Shown: piece after piece, positions 57,622-64,000 of the stretch
Position numbering within the stretch: position 1 is the stretch's first letter
Layout: the number at the start of each line of letters is the position of its first letter
Source: Alectoria sarmentosa
Taxonomy: Eukaryota > Ascomycota > Lecanoromycetes > Lecanorales > Parmeliaceae
Direction: 5' to 3'
NCBI GenBank assembly: GCA_009733775.1
Contig: WOGZ01000013.1
Coordinates: 202,150 to 266,149, forward strand
DNA: 64,000 bases
Position numbers and translations under genes: made by a program
The notes under the pieces: model-generated
Seen by the model: only the letters and a program-made list of their open reading frames with translations
The model's database searches: none
Told to the model about the DNA's origin: nothing

Positions 57622-59450
57622 CTTGGAGGATGCGCCAGCTTCACGGAAAGTATGGTGGGGGCTCCAGCCGATTTATGAATGCACCGGTGACCACATCACA
57701 GCCTGACAATGCCAGTTGCGAAGCGGAAGCCGGAATACTGTGTAAAGGAGCGTAGTGCGGTCTTCTGCGGATTGGAGGCTGGTTTGATGGTCGCAGGCCG
57801 CTAAATTTCAGCGGGTTTTGAAGAGAAGCAGGCAGCTTGCGGGTTGAACTGAAGTGAGGATGAATAGCTAGGAAGAAGTAGCGGATTGGTTGAACAGTGG
57901 TGCATTGGAAATCAAAGCCCGATGGGGTCGCCGCCAAGTGCATTAGGGCTTGGCGTTGATGCCGATCCTCCGCTCCACTAGTGCCCGCCGTCGATCAATG
58001 CAGGGCTTGGCAAAAAAGAAGAAGAACTCTCGACAGTCTGCTTGAAATGCTTATGCTTCGTGATCATCCGGCGAGAGTGTAGTCACGCCTTCTCATAACA
58101 CCATCCGTTTAATTCTCTAGAACAGAAAATGTATATCATGAGCTTGCATCAGAGCATCAAAAGTATACGGGTATTATGGCCGCGTTTGCACCTTGACTGT
58201 CGGTAGATTTGCGTTGATATTTTCAAGATGCGGACTCTAGTCTGCGATGAGGTAGCACCGCCCTTTTGTGAGCTGTCCACTTTCTAGTCACAGCCGGGTT
58301 GCTCTTCACTGCAGATGAAGTGGTTAACAGAATCAATGCCATGTGACTCAAACATACACACCCGGCTAACCGCTAGAGCTATCCACGACGATGCAGATCC
58401 TCTTGTCACGCTTTTCCCATTGCCTGCACCCGCTAACAAAGGCGCATGCAGATTGGGCTGAATCATCGCTAAAGGCTTCAGTGAGTACACAAACCATTCA
58501 GCTCTCTCTTCTCCAAATGACTCTCTCGATTGCATGCCATACACGGAGCGTTTCCTCCTCCCATTCTCCAATTCATCTTAGCCCCTGACTTTCAGCAATG
58601 GAGGGCCTATGCGACTTCGTGCTTGATCGCGTTGCTGTGTATCCATCCGTCCTTTTACTCCGAAACATGGCCTGTTCATTCTTTGCATGAGCTTCGAAGA
58701 AACACATATCAGACGCCGACGTTGGATTTTGGTTGACTACAAATCTCATGAATATTAGGAAATCCAGTCTTGATGCCGTTCTTGAAAACTGCAAGATCAA
58801 GGAGGCTTACAGATACAGATTCAGTAGCCCCTGTAGCTTGGCTATCAGCACACCATCGCCTCCACCAGCAAAGGGGATTCAACGGCTGTGAGTAAAATAG
58901 CGGCTATGACGGTCGCTTTCCCCACCTGGCATGTTCGTCGCTGCGTTTTTTGCTATGCCGCTGTTTGAGTGGGACGCGTTTGCTGAGGGTATGGTCGTTT
59001 CGAAATGCGCTAGAATCATTTGGGCTGTTACTATTCCATATACTTCTCTGACGCTTCTAATTTGGGTGCTGCTGACAGGGAGGAGGCGAAAGAGTAAAGG
59101 ATTCCAGAGAGGAGAAATAGGAGGGAGCTTTGGGTTGATATTGAGGTCAAAAGGTGATGGGGTGGGGGGAAAGGAGGCTAGCGTGTGATCTTTGTTAGGG
59201 AATTCGATGAGTGTGGGAATCGCTGGAACGTTTTACGCTTTTGATAATTCGACTTTGAATTTGCCTCGTTCCGTCAGTGAACCTTTTCTTTATAATCGCA
59301 TGACCGTCGTCAATTGGCGATTCTCCTCTAGAAAATAGTAGTCATCCGTGCTGCAATCACAGGTAATCAATTACAGATGAAATGCCACTTGCCAGATTTC
59401 ACAGCACGGTGAATATCTTGCGATACCTAGTAATGTCAAAGGATACTTGT
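57622..59450. other. Upstream of AP-2; one membrane-like fragment
   Basis: Contains the AP-2 promoter next to 57621. At 58931-59188 (plus) a frame gives two hydrophobic segments (M-F-V-A-A-F-F-A-M-P-L-F; A-V-T-I-P-Y-T-S-L-T-L-L-I-W-V-L-L) and could be the C-terminal end of a decayed membrane protein. Nothing else supported. Confidence 0.4.
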
Positions 59451-59599
59451 ATTTAAAATAAGATACCAGAAATTTTAATTAATCCGGAAGTGCAACACTG
59501 GATATCATCGCCTCACCAATCATATTCGAAGGAGATACTTTGCAAACAAAGCTGTTTAAAAGGCTGAACGGCACAACAGTGTGGGAAAATGTATCTTAC

Positions 59600-62500
59600 C
59601 ACTATTCCTTATTAAAAAGAGTTTATGCTGAATAGGTTTATACTATCAAAATTTATAAAAAAGTATTATTATCGAATATATTATAATTTCGAACAAATAA
59701 ATTTTTCGAATTTGCTTAAATATTACTATTTAAATTATATAATATAATCATTAAATTTTAACATAATTAATAATTTAATTAAGTTTATTAATTTTATCGT
59801 TATATAATAAAGTTTATACAATTTATATAATATTTTAAATACTAATATAAATTGTATATTAATAAACATTTTAATGATTATTTAACGTATTTTAATAAAA
59901 ACGCGAACATTTACGATCGATTTATTATTTATTTAATTTGAATAATGAAATTACTATTATCTTTTAATTTTAAATAATAAATTTTTATATAAAAACTCGA
60001 TTTATATAAAATAATTAAATATTATAAATTATTTATTAAAAAAATTGTTTATCAAAAAGTAGTTATATTAAATTTAAAATTTATATATTAAAATATTAAA
60101 ATTACTTTAAAATGTGTCTTAAATAAAGAAAATGAAATAAATTAATTAATTTAAATACTTTATATAAATAAAATTAATTTTTAATAATAAAATTTATAAC
60201 TTTAAAAATCGAGTATGAAAATAAGAAGTATAATAAATATAATAATTACTTTAAATTTAATTTATTTTAACGTATTTTAACTTGATTTTTATTTTTTTTT
60301 ATTTTTCAAAATTATATAATTATTTTTAAAACTTTATTTTATCAAATATTTAATAATATTCATTTAATTAAATTGCAGTTTTAATAATATTTTACATTTT
60401 TTCTTTAATAAACTTTTAACAGTTTTTAACATTTTAATTTTTTTACGACGCACGATTTGGTTAAGTTTATCTCGTTAAAATTTTATAAAAGTATTTTTAA
60501 AAAATACGAAGTTAATCATTTTATATATTAAATTCAGTTAAAAAATATATATAAATTAATTTTAATTAAATATCGAATAAAGATAATAAATATCACAATT
60601 AGAAAAGAAATTAAAATTAAAATAACGTTTTAATAAATATAATTAAAAAAGTAATTTTTTTATAAATTTTCATTAATTAATTTAAATGTTATATTAAACT
60701 TATTAATTTTAATATTATTTATAATAATAATTCAAGCGTTAAAAAAATTAATTTTAAATAATTATAATAAAATAAAAATCGTTATTTTTTACTTAATTTT
60801 ATATTTAAAATATTTATCGAAGATTTTAAAAATTAAAAAACGATATAACGTTAATAATATATTAATTATTTAAATAAATATTAATATAATAATATATTAT
60901 AAAATATATATAATTAAAATTTAAATAAAATAATTAAACTTTTTTTTATTAAATAAAAAATAATAATAATAATATTTAAAAGTAATATAATTTTTATTAT
61001 ATAAAGAAATAATATAAAACTAAGTTAAAAAATCTTAAATTTGTATGTGCAGCTAATTATAAATTCGAAATCATTACGCTTTTCGATTAACGTTCGAATA
61101 GCGGCGTTTAAGCCTTTCGAACGCCTTTATTAAAAATTTATATATATAAATCTTATATCTTTTGTCTTTTATCCTTTTAAATATGCAATATTTTCATAAT
61201 TTCGTAAATGTAAAATATGTTTTACGCTTTTTAATGATGTAAAAATTATGAAATTCGATTTATTATTCGTTAAGTTAATAAATATTCAAATATCGATATA
61301 AAAGTCATATTAAATCTATTCGAAATAATTAATATTTCTTTCAATTTATTTATTTATTTGCGAAAACGCGTATAATCGTTATATTTTATTAATTTATTAA
61401 TTTATTATTAATATAAATATATTCAATTTTGATATTCCTCGCTCGCACATTATTAAATATTTAAAATATATACATTTTTTTTACTCGTCTTTTAAAGCCT
61501 TTGTTAACCTTTTTAAATAACTTTTCGCGAAATTTATTGCTGTTAACAATCGAGATTAAAAATGAATTTAATAATTATTTATTATTATTTATAAACGCGT
61601 AAAAAGATCTTTAAAAAAATCTCGAACAAATTTCTCTTTCTCACAATCGTTATTCTCTCAAATCAATCGATCTTTATTTTCTCAAAACGCGCCCTTCTCT
61701 TTTCCCTCATTTATCATTTTTTTTTTCATTCAACGACGCGTTTTTTACATTTCTAAACGATCGAAAAATGTTTTAATTGATATAAAATAATCTTTATTAT
61801 AAGATTTATTAACAAACTTTCTTAACATCGATTTCTTTAACAATTTATCTTTTAATTCTTTTTTGAAAACTATTTAACTTATTCAACTTATTCAATTTAT
61901 TCAATTTTTAACAAAATTAATAAATTATATTGCGCGTTATTTATACATTATAAAAATTTTACGACATAATCTCGATTTTATAAATCAAATTTGCGATCGA
62001 TATGATGCGACGTTATTTATAAACAAGATATTTAAATAATGTTATAATAGCGACAAAATTGAAATTATTATATTTAAAATAAATTTCTTATAAAACGACG
62101 ATTAAAAAAACGATTAAGGCGAGAATAAAAAACATTATAAAATTAAAACGAATGTAAATAATCTTATTAATTTCAATGAGCGTGATATTAACAACATTTT
62201 ACACTCTTTAAAACTTCATATTATAATTTTAATCGATAAATGTAAAAAATATCGCGCTTATAACGTTTAATATAATAACGTTATCTCGATAATTTTATAA
62301 CAAATCATTATTAATTATTCGATTATTTTATTTACGTATAAAGTGCAAAGCGCGATTATTATTTATATATTTATTTTAAAATCTTTAAAAGACGAGAGAT
62401 CGATTTTTGATCAAATTTATATCATAAATAACATTTAAAAACAATTTATAACACGATATGACTTTTTTTCGATCGCGTTTTTTGTATTAATTGTGTTAAA

Positions 62501-64000
62501 CATGATTATTATAATAATATCAAACAAATTTTATATCGAAAAATAATTTTTTTTAAAAGTATTAATTCTTACATTATTGCCCTTAAAACGATATTTAAAA
62601 AATTAAAAGTCGATTTAATTATACGAGATTATAAGCTATTATATAAAAACTTTTAATATCATAATTCACGTATTTATAATCGTTTTATTTCAAATGAAAT
62701 CGTTATTATTTAAAAAAGCGATATAAATAATTTATTAAATATGCTCGAGACGAGAAACGTTTTAATTAAAACTTAAAGTCGCGATAAATATAATGTTTTA
62801 TATTAATATCTCGTTTATATATCATTGCGTTATCTTTTTATTTTCTCATTTGACGAATAATTATAATACAATAATATATTTATTATAAATGTTTCATTTG
62901 ATGAAAATCTTTTTATCAATCGAGATAATAATAACAATTTCGTTTTACGAGTTAATAATCGAGAAGATTTAATATAAATCACATTAACTTTTTTTTATAA
63001 ATTTATTTCTTTATCTTTTCAAATTTATCAAATTAATTTTTTATAAATATTTTATATAAATTCGTCTTATTAAATTTAATCGCCTCTTTCATTGCGATAA
63101 ATTGTTTTAATATTTCGTTTACAATATATATATAATCATTAAAAATAATCGATTTCATTAAATGAGACAAAATTAGAAAATTATTCGAAATAACATTTAT
63201 CAAATAATTATTAATACTTAAATCGATAAAGTTATCACAAACGCATAACTTGATAAATAACGTATTGTTTTTCTTTTCTCATATCAAAAAGGTTCGCAAT
63301 TTATAAAATAACCTTATTAGAATTATATAATTTTAATTATTAAATTTGATCGATTAAATATCTTTATTATCTTTATCTGCAATTCAAAATGAATTAAAAT
63401 CATCGTTAATTTATTATTTAACGAACTAATTATTAATCGATTTGATTTAATAATAAAAATGTTCAAATTGAAGTTAAAGATTTTCATAAATGATATTTTA
63501 AAGAAAAAGATATTTGATAAATTCTCTTTTATTTCTTTCAATAAACTCACTTATAATAAATTTTTTAAAAACACATTAATCGAATAATTAATGTAAATCA
63601 CAATCTTTAAAAATGTTTTTAACACGATTCAATTTTTTATATATCGTAATTTTTATTTATAAATTTTATAATGCTCTCAAATTTTTTCTTTTTATTTCGA
63701 AAATCGAATTATAATCGATTGAAATTTCGATAATTAATTTTAATTTTAATTAATTTTTGCGAGTAAAAGATCGAGTCTCGACGTATTATTATATTATAAA
63801 ATTTCAAAAACGAGAATTATCGCATATTTATATATTTATTATATTATATTTTAAAAATCGTTATTTAAACGTTAACGAGATAAACGTTATTATTAATATT
63901 AAAATCTTTAATCATATACGATTTTTCAATCTTTATATTATCGTGATTAAATATATAATTTATAATAATTATAATTATTACGTTATAAGCAAAACGAATA
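59600..64000. repeat. AT-rich, gene-empty island (RIP-like), continues past right edge
   Basis: From about 59.6 kb the sequence turns abruptly into almost pure A and T with scattered CG dinucleotides, TpA-rich and with no frame longer than about 75 codons. No domain can be read in any frame. This is the appearance of transposon sequence heavily mutated by RIP in ascomycetes. The original element cannot be recognised by eye. The transition zone is 59.45-59.65 kb. Confidence 0.85.

Noticed and set aside
63323..63550. 75-codon minus-strand ORF in the AT island
   Set aside because: Ile/Asn/Leu/Lys composition expected by chance from such AT-rich sequence.
1..64000. tRNA, rRNA or CRISPR arrays
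   Set aside because: I saw no T-loop-plus-acceptor arrangement, no rRNA-like core and no regular spaced repeats; the palindrome array at 10 kb has a 96-bp period with non-unique spacers and is in a eukaryotic setting.
59600..64000. Mitochondrial DNA insertion as the source of the AT-rich block
   Set aside because: No mitochondrial gene such as cox, cob or nad is readable in any frame, and scattered CG with TpA excess fits RIP better. Not fully excluded.

Overview
This is nuclear DNA of a filamentous ascomycete (Pezizomycotina; a Leotiomycetes-like fungus is my guess, unproven). The signs are spliced genes with GT-AG introns mostly of 45-95 bp, a HET-domain protein, a fungal-only rhodopsin-like membrane protein, an S53 sedolisin, a Ty3/gypsy relic and a long AT-rich, gene-empty block that looks like the result of repeat-induced point mutation (RIP).

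Layout. 1-389: 5' end of a secreted sedolisin, minus strand, running off the left edge. 1.8-20 kb: first half of a cluster of small, highly diverged paralogues that match no family I know. 20.2-20.8 kb: a TIR element with a target-site duplication. 21.1-36.1 kb: a conventional block with a HET protein, an MFS transporter (minus), a seven-helix rhodopsin-like protein (plus), a kynurenine/aspartate-type aminotransferase (minus) and a second MFS transporter (plus). 37.2-46 kb: second half of the paralogue cluster. 46-53.8 kb: orphan genes, decayed genes and the 3' end of a Ty3/gypsy polyprotein. 54.6-57.6 kb: AP-2 adaptor complex alpha subunit, intact. About 59.5 kb to the right edge: AT-rich island.

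The main result is the paralogue family, here called the A/B family. The complete plan is: exon 1 carries module A (about 65 residues, opening with a hydrophobic-tyrosine block and ending in L-L-x-Q at a phase-0 intron); exon 2 opens with an x-P-x4-[F/Y]-W motif, then a charged or coiled-coil stretch, then module B (about 60 residues with an A-N-P turn and an L-W-x-A-I core) ending at a second phase-0 intron; the 3' exons encode a disordered tail with K/R-rich nuclear-localisation-like patches and acidic Ser/Asp motifs. I find twelve clear and about four weak loci on both strands. Five keep open, splice-consistent frames (6516-7590, 15140-16004, 16788-18105, 41467-42370, 44842-45983). The others carry in-frame stops, nearly all explicable as C-to-T or G-to-A changes, or frameshifts. 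The clustering, strong divergence, module loss and a HET gene within the region suggest a rapidly turning-over family, possibly linked to conflict or recognition. The function is unknown.

All exon boundaries were worked out by eye from frame continuity, splice signals and alignment among the copies. No database search was possible.
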